Assembly (NCBI GenBank): GCA_030248065.1
Contig: JASAMV010004418.1
Span: forward strand, 24,101-88,100
Length of the DNA: 64,000 nt
Source of the DNA: Rhynchonema sp. JSB1_4
Lineage: Eukaryota; Nematoda; Chromadorea; Monhysterida; Xyalidae
Direction of reading: 5' to 3'
Notes under the pieces: generated by a model
Seen by the model: the letters and a program-made list of their open reading frames with translations, nothing else
Database searches by the model: none
Told to the model about the DNA's origin: nothing
Translations under genes and position numbers: made by a program
Shown: piece by piece, positions 52,073 through 64,000 of the stretch
Numbering within the stretch: position 1 is the first letter of the stretch
Layout of the letters: every line of letters starts with the position of its first letter

Positions 52073-54970
52073 CTGGTTTATGCATGTGAACTCAGAAATT
52101 ATACTCGAAAGTGTGCTTTCGTGAATGAATCCAAATGGAATTGCATGGCCGAAACTAGTTCATATCTTGCTGTTAGTGTGCGCGTGCACATGTGGATAAA
52201 CACAAAATGAGCACACAAAGCCTATATAACCGTTTATCAAAGGTCTGCGGTTGATTGGGTACTGCATCGATTGTGTTGTGCAAGCAAAAGCAACTCAGAA
52301 ATTATCCGCCCAACCGCGCACATTTGAAGCACAAATTATTATTTTACTGGCATCCCAGCCGTTTCGCATTCCAGCTGTGGTTATTTATTGCTGGTACTTT
52401 ATTGGGTCCTCTGTGAAATTGTATATCCTTACCCCGTGCTTGATTTACCAACGCGCCGGTGCGCCAGGTCATCATCAGCTGAGTCTTGAATATTGTTATT
52501 CTCGAAACGGCTAAGGCGGTTATCAAGTGATAATATCTTCGTCATGCATGTTTTGCATACGGTATGTGACTGGTAAAATTTGAAGCCTGTGAAACAGAGT
52601 CGAAACCGAAGCCCAAATCGCACATTGGTTTGTGAATGATAGCGGCGGTTATGCTTCAGTCTGGTTTCTGATATACAGTCCCGCCAATTTTGTGTCATTT
52701 CACGCAAAAATATTTCATACCAGGTACATATAGGATCAGTCCGATCTTGTGTTACCATTCCAAAGTGCGTTACTGGGCACTTTGCCAAAAAAACAGTTGG
52801 GACTGGGGGATAATAAATCTACCAAAAAAAATCATCAACAACGTCACGCGTATGTATACATAACTGTTTTGCAGCCTATCCAGTTTGGGTTTTGTCGATT
52901 TTTCATTAGCCATTTTCCGCTTTCCAATCTTTGTTTAGGAAAATAAATAATTGATCCAGGGTTCACAACCTGCGCTGTTTTGGGGCCTGCGTGGTCTCGC
53001 TCTTTCCTGTCATACATATATACACAGATACACATATTTTGTCGCGGTTGTCTAGTTTCACTGAATAATGGTGAACTTGCATTTCAAAATTTGGATCAAT
53101 CAAGTGCGTGCTCATTCTGTTTTCAGTATGCGTTCTTTCCCGTGGTCTTTCCAATACAGATCTGCCTGCACTAGGTACATGGGTTTGGTGAACTAGGTGA
53201 TCGTCGGGCACAATCTATTTCTAGGCCACACCAAAACCGCAGATTTTGAGAGCCAATGCCATATTAATGGGGTTTTCTACTTGTTACCTTCAATTTTTAT
53301 TTCTGGAACGTTTGGACGCAAAACACGACACCAACCAGGAATTGTTTTGTCTCAGTTTTTCACCATATTGCAACCCCAGAATATCCAACAACGGCCCTTT
53401 TTTCTCGGTAACAGAGCCAATATCATTCAGCTGGCGGTTTCATAAAAAATATTTAACAGTTGCACGACAGCCGTACATTACATACCGTACACCAGTATTT
53501 TTCACGTCGGTATGTATTATTTCAAATTGGCACTTTTCCAAAAAACGAAACCCAAAAATCCTAGTCCAGTCTTATTGTGGAGCACGCGAGTGTGTTTGAG
53601 TCTTTGTGTCGCTGCCTCAAAGGTTTAGTGCACAAGCAGCAATGAAATTAAAATTTTAACTTTTTTTGAGTCTGACCTGAACTAAAAAGATCACAGACGT
53701 GTACAGGGTGGCACACAGTTGACTTATCCAAGCCCGCAGACTTCGTCAACAACAGCCCATGTTTTCGGATATCCGCTATTTTGCCCCAAACAGCTGTTTT
53801 TCCTCTGCTCTTTTCCCCTACTGGGCTGAAACAGATCTTGTTCACGCAGGCGCATAGATTTTACAATTGCACTGACAAAACCGCACGCGGCATTTGAGCT
53901 AATTTTAGCCCTGTGGAGGGACTTTGGTGTGCATTTCTGAGGTACCACGACGACATAGATACATATACAGTACACCGTGGAAAAGACCCATTCGACTGAT
54001 ACCCGGTTTTTTTACCTCAAATTGGTCCAAACCCAAACGTACCTACCGTGGGTCGTAACAAGCCAACAAGTACTATTCTTGTAATACCAAATATATGTAC
54101 CATTGGTGAAGGAACAAAAAACACTGATTTGAAATCCTAGCAAACCTTGGGTTTCATTTTCACTAACGAGTTGTATGTATGTTTGCGTGCTTTTCACAAA
54201 GTTTGGTACGGCATAATGTTTTGCACCATATTCGCCATTTCGGGCAAAGCGATGAAGCATGGCAGTGGCAGAGAGGATTGCGCTTTGTCGTCAACTGAGC
54301 TGTAATGTCATGTGTTGGTATTTCTCTAACTCAGTTCTGCTTGAGTCACAGGATAATGTAGATACACAGGACAGTAAGTACGTCCCCCAAGACGTTAGTT
54401 TCAATAAGATTTACATTCATGTTGACTCTGCAGTGGAGGCCATAAACATACATAGCTTTTCTATCTGCAGCTGAACACTGCACTAAAGTTGACACGCTTT
54501 CTCCATCAGGCGTGAACCTGCGCATTTTAGAAATCGCAAGACCCTGAAGTGACTCAGGCTAGTGTCATTGCCGCTGATCTTTTATGCGTTTGAAAAGATG
54601 TTCGGAAACAATGTAGCGAAGTATACAGCAGCTTGCATTTAGTCGGTTCTCGTAGATTCACATTTGAACGGCGAAGCCTAAACGAAAAAATTGGACTTTA
54701 GCCCGCTTCTCCATAACACAGTCTTGGCCAGGCTATGTATTTTCGGCATGAACCATAGACGGAACTTATGTACATTATGCTCAGGCAGTCTGTATTTATG
54801 CATCTATTTCGCGACATCAGTTCACTCTCGTCACTTCAGCCCATTGGACTGTCCCAGAGATTTAGGCTTGCGTAAGCATGAGTGAGTGTGCAGTATTAGC
54901 AACTCCTGCCGCTTTGGCTACATTGAGTAATGAGTTACTATAAGTCATTTCTGGGCAGCAGCAAATTTAG
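52073..54970. other. No supported gene
   Basis: Short frames only; a 119-codon frame on the - strand (52429-52788) has Cys and Arg but no splice context or recognisable motif. Confidence 0.4.
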
Positions 54971-56633
54971 TTAAAGGGCTCGGGACACAACCGAAGGAAG
55001 AGCAGCAGAGCGCAGTGTTAGACACCGCTGAAAAGCACTATGGCAGCACATATCACGCACAGATGTTCAGCTCCTTAGAGAATCGCTATCTCTTGGTAGA
55101 GGGACTTTTCGTTCCAGAGAAAAGTGAATTTTTTCACAACTTGAAGCGACCGGTGCAGAAACCCCAAATGAGTTGAAGGTCGAGTAACACGTGGATGGGA
55201 TTACAACAGCTACTGGATAACTTATCATGACAACTTCAGTCGCTCAAACTATTGTTTCCCTCGGTGAGGGTGCGAAACATTCCAAAAATCGGCCATATTT
55301 TTCGAGGACACAAGTTTGTCCCTAAATTTTGAGGCCGTGCTTTGTGTTGCAGAAATGAAAATGCATCAGAAAAATAAAGCATTGTCGAAAGTACCAGAAA
55401 ATAAGGTTTTTAAATTTGGAAACACTTTGATAGCGGCGTGACGGGCCGAAAAGGACCTAAAGATTGCCCCTAAACTGCATAGTTGCATTCATTGACGGAA
55501 ATGTGATGTAAATAAGCCACGTATTGCATTGCATTGGAAACAAGAAAGTCAGATAAACGCACAGTCCAACAATCTAGACAAGTTTCAAAACTTCAAACTC
55601 CATGGTCCGGCTGCTGCAGCCATGCCAGCCTGAATAAGATATTTGACTCTAAGTCGTTACTGTTAAAGATTATTGCACATTTGATGGCATCAAACGATGT
55701 AGCTTCAACGTAGCTATCGAACGATATATAACATGCCCATACTATCTCTTACTGTCGACAAGAAACGGTCAAAATTCCGAAATCGCACACGGTGACGTGA
55801 CGGTTCATTCCAGAATCGTCAAAAAAGCAATTTTTTAGCATCTGCCCTTAAGCGTAAAAATTTATTGGGGCTTGTTATATATCGTTCAAAAGCTACTCCC
55901 GAGATACATTCTTTGGTGCTGTCACATTTACAATAGCTGTTAACAATAAGCATTTATAGCTGAATATCATATTCAGATTAGTATGGCTACCCAGAGAGAT
56001 CTGTAGACCTTGGGGTCTTCGGACCTTGATAGGTTGTTAAACCAGACGTTTCTCTCAATTTTTTGTTTCGAATCCGATACAATATGTGGCCTTTATGTGT
56101 CACAACTCTGGCGATGAATATATCCACCTAATTTAGCGACAATTTAATGGATTTTTAGGCCTGTCACGGAGCTAGCCATGAGTTAAAAAATTCAAAAACC
56201 TTATTTTCTGGTACTTTCGACGACGCTCTATTTCCCCATTGCATTCTTATTTGCGCAGCGCTAAGCGTGACCTCAAAATTTAGGGACAAACTTGTGTTAT
56301 CAAAAGATAAGGCCGATTTTTGGAACGTTTCGCACCCTCACCGTGAGAAGCAATGGTTTGAGCAACTGAAGTTGTGTTGATAAGTTGTTCCGAAGCTGTT
56401 GTAATCCTATCCACGTGTTACTTGACCTTCAATTCATTTGGGGTTTCTGCACCGGTCGTTCCAATTTGTGCAAAAATTCAGTTTTTCTGGAACGAAAAGT
56501 CCCTCTACCAAGAGATAGCAAATCTCTAAGGAGCTTAAAATTTGTGCGTGACATAGGCTGCCGGAATGCTTTCCAACGGTATGTAACAATATGTCCTGCT
56601 ATCCTTCCTTCGGTTATGTCCCGAGCCCTTTAA
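54971..56633. mobile_element. Long-TIR DNA element flanked by TTAA
   Basis: TTAA|AGGGCTCGGGACACAACC at the left and GGTTATGTCCCGAGCCCT|TTAA at the right. The arms match, with substitutions, for over 400 bp, including GGTAGAGGGACTTTTCGTTC, GACCGGTGCAGAAACCCC and CGAAAGTACCAGAAAATAAG. The interior has no transposase frame. TTAA flanks suggest piggyBac/Kolobok-type mobilisation. Another end fragment is at 63592-63664. Confidence 0.8.
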
Positions 56634-57175
56634 GCAAACTGATGTTGTTGGTACCGTATGCATGAGCGTGGTGTGCTTTCTATGGTTCTGTGTTTCGTAC
56701 AGTTACGCGCTTGGTCACACCAAGGCTAGGCACAATTCTCGCTTCATAAACTTGGAGCAGGCGCAGGCTCAATACAAAAGATGGCAGCCTGCCGCGCCTG
56801 CAGGCTTTGCAGGCTCAGTGCATCAGCGGTCGCATACGAGCCTGCCGCAGGCGCGGCAGGCTTTGCCGCCAATCAGCCAAAAATTGCAGCTGTTACTGTA
56901 TGCTTCCTGCAGAATTAATAAATAATGTCCATGACAGTATGGGCCTTTTATGACTCCATTACCGCACTATGTACGCAGTAAACTCCAGGTCATGCTTGCT
57001 TGTTAGTACATACATATCATGGCCGCACTTATGTTACATTATGTACGTATATACTAGGTGCACAAGAAATACCTGGTGCCGTTTTGCATAAAAAAGCTGT
57101 ATCACTTTCCTCACCCACATTAACGTCCTCACGCGTATGGTCAGATAAGCAGATGAACCGAAAAAGTGATGTAAA

Positions 57176-58042
57176 TCAAATCGCATAGACTACCATAGCC
57201 AGCCGGTTTTGTCCACTGCCGCGTCCCGATATTGCATGACGAAAATTTGCGAGCCAAGCATTACTCAGTTTTCTCTTTCGCTTCCTTCTGTTATTGAAGT
57301 CGCAATCTACATATATGTACATTGATTGGAAGTCAATACATACAGTAGCTCGCAACTTGACTTTTTCAAAATGACGGGATCGGGATCCCGTTCGAACACT
57401 GCTGGTGCTGGCAAGTGTCTGAAACATTTTATTGACACGGCCTATCCCTTTTCACTACAATACCGACCTGGGTGGTACAAGGCATACGAATATATCTGGG
57501 CTCTTTCGTTGCCCACAAGTTTTTGGACTTGATCAGAGACAGAATTTTCTTCAGTTGAGTCGGTTGAGACTTTTTGTTCTTGTCACTTTCGGCGCTGTTC
57601 GTGGTGTGCCCACAGTGACGACAATGCCCTGGCGCACCACCGTCGTTGATCTCATAATTCAAAAATATGATCACTGATTTTTTGTCTCAGTTTTCTGAAC
57701 TCCGGATCATCACTCATTGAGGATAACGCACATGATTGCTCGCTCATTTCATGAGCCTTTGTCACGCAATATCTGTACGTAGTGCCTCATTCGCTACAAG
57801 CTTTGCGTTATAGGACTGCGTTTGTTGTCCGAAGACACCGTTTTCGTGCGTTTGCCGTACAACTGTACTGACATACTTTTTGCTTTCGCACCAGCCGAAC
57901 ATGCTTTACGTGAGCATAATACCGGCTCACATGTGTAGGGTCGGCATCTCGTGTACTCATAGGTACTGGTGAAGACCTGGTACTCCGTATTTTCAACGAA
58001 ACCAAGACAGAAAAGGAAAACAAAAAATATTAAGGACCACAT
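57176..58042 (-). CDS. Small secreted Cys-containing protein; last exon includes a hAT end
   Basis: Three exons on the - strand in phase: 58042-57877, 57673-57468 and 57418-57176, about 204 residues. The start is a clear signal peptide (MWSLIFFVFLFCLGFVENTE). The mature part has clustered Cys (TRCRPYTCEPVLCSRKAC), then GHCRHCGHT, a Lys-rich stretch (SDKNKKSQPTQLKKILSLIK) and MPCTTQ. Donors GTATGT and GTCGGT and acceptors ATCAG and TTTCAG support the joins. The third exon runs straight into a hAT terminus (57401-57362), encoding SSVRTGSRSRHFEKVK, and on through a basic segment (NNRRKRKRKL) to a stop. If the last splice is not used, translation ends at 57429. Family not recognised; a secreted effector-like or cuticle-associated role is only a guess. 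Confidence 0.55.
57362..57401 (-). mobile_element. hAT terminal fragment (same family as 49052 element)
   Basis: TTTTTCAAAATGACGGGATC followed by GGGATCCCGTTCGAACACTG matches the right end of the 49052-50301 element (50205-50301, shortened). Only one end is present, so it is a truncated remnant. Confidence 0.85.
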
Positions 58043-59532
58043 GTTATGCGCTTGTCATTGCGATTTGACCATTGGTTCGAAATTTGCACAAAAATGTGAG
58101 GAAAACTGTCAGAATTGATCACGGTAGGCGTGTGAAAATAAGCGCTCCGCACACACTTTTGCTCTCAAAAAACACCCGTCACATTATTCTGTCTGAAATG
58201 TTGAAATGAAAATGCCACGTTTTTTGCCGGCTTTCTAATTTTCATATAACGGCTATTGAAATAAAAGTGAACATCCATGGTTTTGTGATAAAAAATCAAC
58301 ATTTTTTGGCATGTCTCACACATCGGTAAGCCATACGGACAGTGTTGGTGTTTTTTCATTATTTTCTAAGTCAGGTATACCTTTTTTTTTATTTTATACC
58401 TATTTTTTATGATGTGTTAGGTTTCCTCCACGTTTCGAATCTGATTCGTGTCGTGTCATCAACGTACTGTATGCAGTTTCTATCAAAGGCAGTTCTGTAA
58501 AATCGCATTAAAAGTTTATGAAATCGCAATTGCAAATAATTTTATGTCATGCTGAAATTGTAAAATGACACCAAGCGTTATGGCTGTTCACCATGAGTGG
58601 TTTCAAACATTTTGAAAAAAAGTGCGGCGTGTTCTTTTTGTAGACCTGTTTGCGATTTTTGCTCAAACTTCAGTTTTCTTGCGCAAGCTTCTTGAGAGCA
58701 GTTGTCCTTTAGGGCATGTTGAACCTGGGGTAAACCTAAAATTAATCAGCATTTATTGCTTCACGCTGGAAACCTAAAATTATATGCCTCAGCGGCTCTC
58801 AATCTTTTAACGCTAGAAATGAAAATATGGATAAAAAAGTGAATATCGGCCTGTTTTTTTCGATAAGAAGCTTTTCTCACGTTGACTTTTCAGCAGATCA
58901 TAAAATCATAATGTTGTATACACAGAGCGTTGCGCATGAGAAGTTTTGCTGCGTGCAAGGCTTCGTGTGTGGCCCGGGCTCAAAAGAGGGCGAGAATGTA
59001 GGGTCCCAAAGCAAAAATTCTGAAAATTCTACCTGCACATGAATTTTTTTCACATGGCCTATAATGTTCCACGGTTGTGAACACTGATTATATTATATAC
59101 CCACGATTTAAAAAAATTCTGCATTTTGACTGGTAATAACTTTTACCCGTCAGTGGTGCGTGTAACCAAAGGATCGCTGCGCATACATTACCATACCTAG
59201 GGCTAACACGTGGTTGTTATTGACCAAAAATTGGTGTTAGGTCCTTTTTTTCAGTGTTCAAAGACATCATAAAACATATTTTTAGTGTATTTATTGTTTC
59301 CCGGACAGCTGTTTCTCGGCGTTGCGAGGTTTGAATTTTGTTATCGTGCGTATCAGGATGGGTGCTAAGACAAGTTCGATTCTGCGGCGAGGTTTGTCCG
59401 CTATACTTTTCTCTCCTGTCATCGAATCGAGGTGCCTTATGACGGCGCCCTGCGCGTGCATCACATGTATCTTAAAACTATATGTTTGTGCCGTAATCTA
59501 AATTTATTGTGCTTGTACATACTGCATGTATG
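58043..59532. other. No supported gene; 5' flank of the secreted-protein gene
   Basis: The promoter of the - strand gene should lie just right of 58042 but no motif can be supported. No other frame is convincing. Confidence 0.4.
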
Positions 59533-60241
59533 CAGGGTTGGGCAAAAAAAAAAAATTTTTTTTTTAAAAAAAAAAGGTTTTTGAAAAAATTTTTTTTTTT
59601 AAAAAAAAAATTTTTTTTTAAAAATTTTCGGGGGAACAAAATGTTCTAAAACGTCCAAAAATGGCCTTTTTGGGGGTTATTTTTTGTCATTTTTTCTCAA
59701 GGGTCGAAAAATTTTCTTCACAAAATCACCTTTGCAACATGTATTTGGTACCTAAGATACCCCAAATGATGTTATTATACCTTCCCGTAATACATGGGAC
59801 ACAGTATGCATGTGCCTACATGGTACTTCGATGTCATACCCCATCAGGTCGGTCATATACGACTGATTCAGCTACCCGACAAGTATTTCTGCAGCTTATA
59901 TTCTCAATTCTGTGTGGTTTATGAGTGAATCTTGCTTATTCGGCCACAAACTGCTGTGTCCGATACCACAGAGCAGCAATCAGCGGTCCATATCAAGCAC
60001 AGACTGTTGGATCGCACCGAAATGACGTAAACACCCTTGATAAGTGATGCAAACCAAGTCACAAAAGTGACTTGCCAATTAAAGTTGCATTTTTTCGCGA
60101 TTTTGCGCGTTTTTTAGGCAAATTTGGTAAAATTTCCCCGAACCTCAGACTTTTTAAAAAAAAAATTTTTTTTTTAAAAAAAAAATTTTTTTTTAAAAAA
60201 AAAAAACTTGTTTAAAAAAAAAATTTTTTTTTCCAACCCTG
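59533..60241. mobile_element. Non-autonomous hAT, uninterrupted relative of the 10853 element
   Basis: Ends CAGGGTTGGGCAAAAAAA and TTTTTTCCAACCCTG with the 8-bp duplication CATGTATG (59525-59532, 60242-60249). The interior matches the 10853-12467 element in reverse (for example GGTACTTCGATGTCATACC and CAAGTCACAAAAGTGACTTG) but has the empty site where the 11456 element sits. Confidence 0.92.
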
Positions 60242-60249
60242 CATGTATG

Positions 60250-63235
60250 TATACCATCATTGCTAACAAATCCCGTGTATACGGTGTACAATTTATTTTT
60301 GATCGTGTAATCTCAACTTGTTCACTTTTACCCGGGCAAATTCTATTTCCGCGCAGACAGCTTGGCGCCCGGGAAGTTTTTTTGCGTCGGTTTTTGCTCG
60401 TCAACAACTTCGCGGTTCACGATTTGCGTGCTGATCGCACAATAATTGGTATTACGTAACAAGGTACATTATTACTTTATTGTGATGCTGGATATTTTAT
60501 TCATACATAAAGCAGTCCAAGTTTACATATTAAGTAAGGTTTGATTTATATGTTTGTCCATTTACGTCGCATAATAAAGAATTCGTTTTTTCTGCAATTA
60601 ATATTTTCCATTACCCATAATGTTCCCTATCTAGTGAGATCCTGTGCGTAAACATCAAACCACTGAGATGTTTTTAATTTTATGATATCTTTCTCATTTG
60701 TCCCTGTGTGAGTGTGGGGAATGGGTAATCTCAGGTAATCTCTTGCTTTAATGGGTCGCCTGTTTTTTTAGTTTCCTTTCTACAACCGCATTATTACTCC
60801 ACAATTCCGCTCCACTGATAATAAACAAACCAGTACGTTTTTCTTGGCAAGAAACTAAAATTTACCAAAACGTGCGTGCAGCGAAATAAAATCCCGTGCG
60901 TTTCACGAAGAAAATTGCCCCCATTATCGGCCAAATTCTTTGATGTCATAGTAACGTGTACGCATCGTTGTATTCTTATTATTTGATTTTTATGATTTGT
61001 CCTTTTATTCCTCTAAACTTCGGTGCACTTGTATGTATATATATATACCTATGTATTTTTTAAGATTGTTGCATCGTGTTGGTTGGAATCAAGTTTATAT
61101 TTTTATGGTTCTTTTTTTGCTGTTAAAATTCACCGCAAATACCTTGTGCTCTTGTTTGTGTACCGGTCCTTTAACATGCAATATTGCAACTCTATAGAAA
61201 CTGAGTTTGCGAAAATATTGTGTATAATGCGGCAAAGTTAGATTTGTGCAATTGTGGTTTGCACCACAAAGGCTCTCAGTTGCGTTGTTACGAACATCAC
61301 ATACTGTGTATGTAGTTCCACCACAATTGTCCCTCTAGGCAATATTTCGCATTGACGCGCACTATCGGTTCAGTGGTGTCGTTGAGAAATCGAAAATTTC
61401 CCATACCCAGCCCAAATATGGGCAAGTGTCCCCAAAATCCCAAGTATACCCCAAAATCGTCAAAAATTTCCCATACCAGGGGAGGTTTCTCCAAAAATGC
61501 AAAACTTTCCCATACCCGAGGGGGTTTCTTAAAAGTGACCCCAAAATGTTCTGAAAGTGCCAAGGCCTAAAATGTTAGAAACGGTGTTTTCTTGCCCAAT
61601 ATCAAGCGATTTTGGACATTTTCAAGCGAACAATTGTCAATTTTGTTGCTTGTCGAGATCACAAAGTCACTTCTCAGTGGTTTCCTGATCCGAAAATGAA
61701 AAATTTCCCATGCCCCACACGAGGGGTAACCCCTACCCAACGACATCACTGCTGTCGGTCAGTGAGTGGCACCGAACAATATTTGGACACAACAATTGCG
61801 CGTGTGCATGCATTATTGCAATTCAGTTATTGCAATGTCACAAACGCTTTGTGGCCCAACGGTCCGCTTGGGCATAACATGTGCAGTGAAACGCAAGTTG
61901 TAAGCAACACAACATAATAGTATTTCAATATGCTTATGCCTTTCGCGGGTGCCCCTCGTAAGTATATGCATAGGCATTTTGCGCTAACAGTAACGTTGAG
62001 CTTGCTTGCACCCCCCCCCCCCAAGAAATTGTCATTTTCAGTGTTGTCTTCTAAAAGCTGCCCCAAACGAGTCTTAGTGCCTGTGGCAAGGTGCTAATCC
62101 GACAAAGTGTACTGAACCACCGACCATACCCCGACCACCACGCCAATATTCAATGTAGAGAACCACAGCGGGCAAACCCGCATCATAACCATACTGCTGC
62201 AACATTGGCTCCAAAAATAAATTAGTTTTCTTGCAAGCATTTCACTGAAAAGATAAGGTTCAGCAGTTAAAAATATTGCAATATTTTCTACATTTTACTG
62301 CATTTGGTGCTTGTTAGGCGGTTTGTGTTGCTTTGAGGCATACGAAATTCTCAACTTGAATCTTTTCTTTGACGTTCTAAAACTGGTTCTTCCACGTGAT
62401 CGGGCCTAAACCTACTGTCACTGAACAACTCGTCAACATAATATAGTATTGGAGGTGTATCTCGAACATCAACTTCCGAATATTCCGCTTACTTTCCGAA
62501 GTGCAACGCCGCCCAGAAATGTTGTTTTCTGCACCTGCCGCTAATTTTCAGCCTCATACGTATACGTGCAAAGCGCTGTTTTTGCCAATCATTTTCACAA
62601 CAAAAGTATGTATGTACAGTATAATTATGTTGTTGTATACACATAGTGGGCTACTCCAGCATTGTTTTGTGGAATTGTTGTTACCCAACGTGCCAGTGGG
62701 CCCCCCTTGTTGTCACATGGTACGGGGCGGGGCGTGAAGTCTGCAAACTTTTTTTTTTGGTTTACGCACGGTTATTGTTATTTCGATTCCTTTAGTACCG
62801 ACGCATGCATTTTTCATGCGTTTCTGCTGTGGGTGAAAAACTGAAAATTCGCACGTGAATCCAAGTATTTCTGCAGTTTCGGGAAAAAGTTCATATCACC
62901 GTCCCATACCCTGGTTTGCTAATGGAAAAGCGTCCGTTAGGAACCACTACATAATGTTCTTGGGTCCCCAATTTTTCCAACGCCTATTTTACTGTGTTGG
63001 ACCCAAGGCACTGAAGTCTGAACCAAAATGGCTTTTGCCGCTAGATAGCCCCCACTAGACACTCGTGAACCATTCTGTTCGTATTTTGTTCTTTTGTGTT
63101 TGTCTGTCAATACACCATTTTCTGGTTTCCCTGCGCCAACTTTTTTGTTGTGACATTTTGGATTTTTGTTGTGACACTGCTGTGATATTTTGGAAGAGGA
63201 AAGCATTTCAAGCCGGCAAATACATACAGTACATA
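60250..63235. other. No supported gene
   Basis: Contains a small repeat zone at 61390-61700 with TTTCCCATACC-type units, and a 10-C run near 62011. Otherwise only short open frames. Confidence 0.4.
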
Positions 63236-63243
63236 CACTGTAG

Positions 63244-63442
63244 CTCTAGCGGATCCAGGGGGGCCACAGCCCTTTGGTCAAAGTGGCCCATGAAGTGCTC
63301 ATAATTTTGTACCGTATTTTGGTTTGAATCGCCCAATTATAAACAAGCACTGGATAAAACGATTTTTGAAAAATCAAGCATGCACTGTATAAAACGACTT
63401 TTTGGATTTGGCCCCCTTGGCCGAAAGCTGGATCCGCCACTG
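63244..63442. mobile_element. Short hAT MITE (199 bp)
   Basis: The right end CTGGATCCGCCACTG is the inverse of the common hAT terminus CAGTGGCGGATCCAG; the left end is mutated (CTCTAGCGGATCCAG). The 8-bp duplication CACTGTAG is perfect (63236-63243, 63443-63450). Confidence 0.88.
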
Positions 63443-63591
63443 CACTGTAGCTGGTACCCTCATGCCGATTAATATTATTAAATTATTTACGATGCGATGA
63501 AAGAAATAGTCCGGTTTAGTCTGCCCTGACAGCCAGTAGGAAATCCAAACATCAATTTTGCATGAATTCATGGGTACCGGAGTTTTCCACT

Positions 63592-63664
63592 TTAAGGGCT
63601 CGGGACACAACCGAAGGAAGGGCAGCAGAGCACAGTATTATACATCGTTGGAAAGCACTGTGAC
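63592..63664 (+). mobile_element. End fragment of the 54971-type element
   Basis: TTTAAGGGCTCGGGACACAA then CCGAAGGAAGGGCAGCAGAG repeats the left end of the 54971-56633 element. It is cut by a hAT inserted at 63665. Confidence 0.85.
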
Positions 63665-64000
63665 CAGGGTTGGATTAAAAAATTTTTTTATTATCGAACT
63701 TTTTTTTAACTTTTTTGAATTTTTAAAAATTTTTTTTTAAGATTTACTTTTTTTTATTCCGGACCACAAAAATTTCGGTTTTCAACGTGAAAAATTGTCG
63801 AAAATTTTTGTAAGTATATTTGATTGCACTTGAGAATATAGGAATAGTGACACTGACCATCGTGTTCACAAACGGGCAGTAGCGAGGTTATATTTTTTAC
63901 AATGAGCCAAATAACGTGACAATTCGCGTTGGGGATAGCCTGTCCACCATATGTACCAACATCTGTAGATTGTAGTATAAAAAGTGAAGGGAAAGTGACG
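63665..64000. mobile_element. hAT element running off the window
   Basis: It starts CAGGGTTGGATTAAAAAATT and continues TTATTATCGAAC, the inverse of the right end of the 11456-12236 element. Its other end is outside the window. Confidence 0.8.

Noticed and set aside
52429..52788. 119-codon frame on the - strand
   Set aside because: No signal peptide, domain or exon boundaries; amino-acid composition not convincing.

Overview
The window is eukaryotic and most likely nuclear DNA of a nematode. Genes are broken into short exons by introns with GT donors and short (T)TTCAG acceptors, many introns being only 49-250 bp. Two adjacent genes carry a Cys-rich motif that looks like the nematode CX module. 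One gene is a seven-helix receptor joined to a globin, an architecture known from nematode GLB-33. The species cannot be read from the sequence. All gene models below were assembled by hand from splice-site phase and reading-frame continuity; none was checked against a database or transcripts.

Layout: the 3' end of a coiled-coil gene lies at 55-1906 (+). From 1.9 to 13 kb there is no convincing gene but there are Helitron-like ends beside two giant polypyrimidine/poly-C tracts (7.0-7.96 kb) and a pair of nested hAT transposons with perfect 8-bp target duplications (10.85-12.47 kb). A compact cluster on the + strand follows (13.1-21.4 kb): a CX-like single-pass membrane protein, a second CX-like protein, a secreted C-type-lectin-domain protein and a small secreted protein. 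Then come a long-inverted-repeat element (21.6-23.2 kb), a (CA)178 microsatellite and about 6 kb with no gene I can support. A GLB-33-like receptor-globin gene occupies 29.5-34.1 kb (+), with a hAT nested in a Helitron-like fragment inside one intron. A small Ser/Gln-rich, Cys-containing protein gene is at 36.3-37.4 kb (+).

The second half is repeat-rich. A kelch-repeat single-pass membrane protein is encoded on the - strand at 48.0-43.8 kb, and one of its introns holds a 1.1-kb palindrome flanked by TTAA. At 49.05-50.30 kb is a decayed hAT element that still carries a recognisable hAT C-terminal dimerisation domain and a nested MITE. A 1.3-kb palindrome (50.76-52.07 kb) and a 1.66-kb long-TIR element flanked by TTAA (54.97-56.63 kb) follow. 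A small secreted Cys-containing protein lies on the - strand at 58.0-57.2 kb; its last exon appears to include a hAT terminal fragment. The window ends with further hAT copies (59.5-60.2, 63.24-63.44, 63.67 kb to the edge).

No operon or pathway links the genes clearly. Five of the eight encode putative surface or secreted proteins (two CX-like, lectin-like, kelch receptor, receptor-globin) and two more encode small secreted proteins. The most interesting items are the 7TM-globin chimera, the nested hATs whose insertion point is confirmed by an empty paralogous copy in the same window, and the apparent exonisation of a hAT end.
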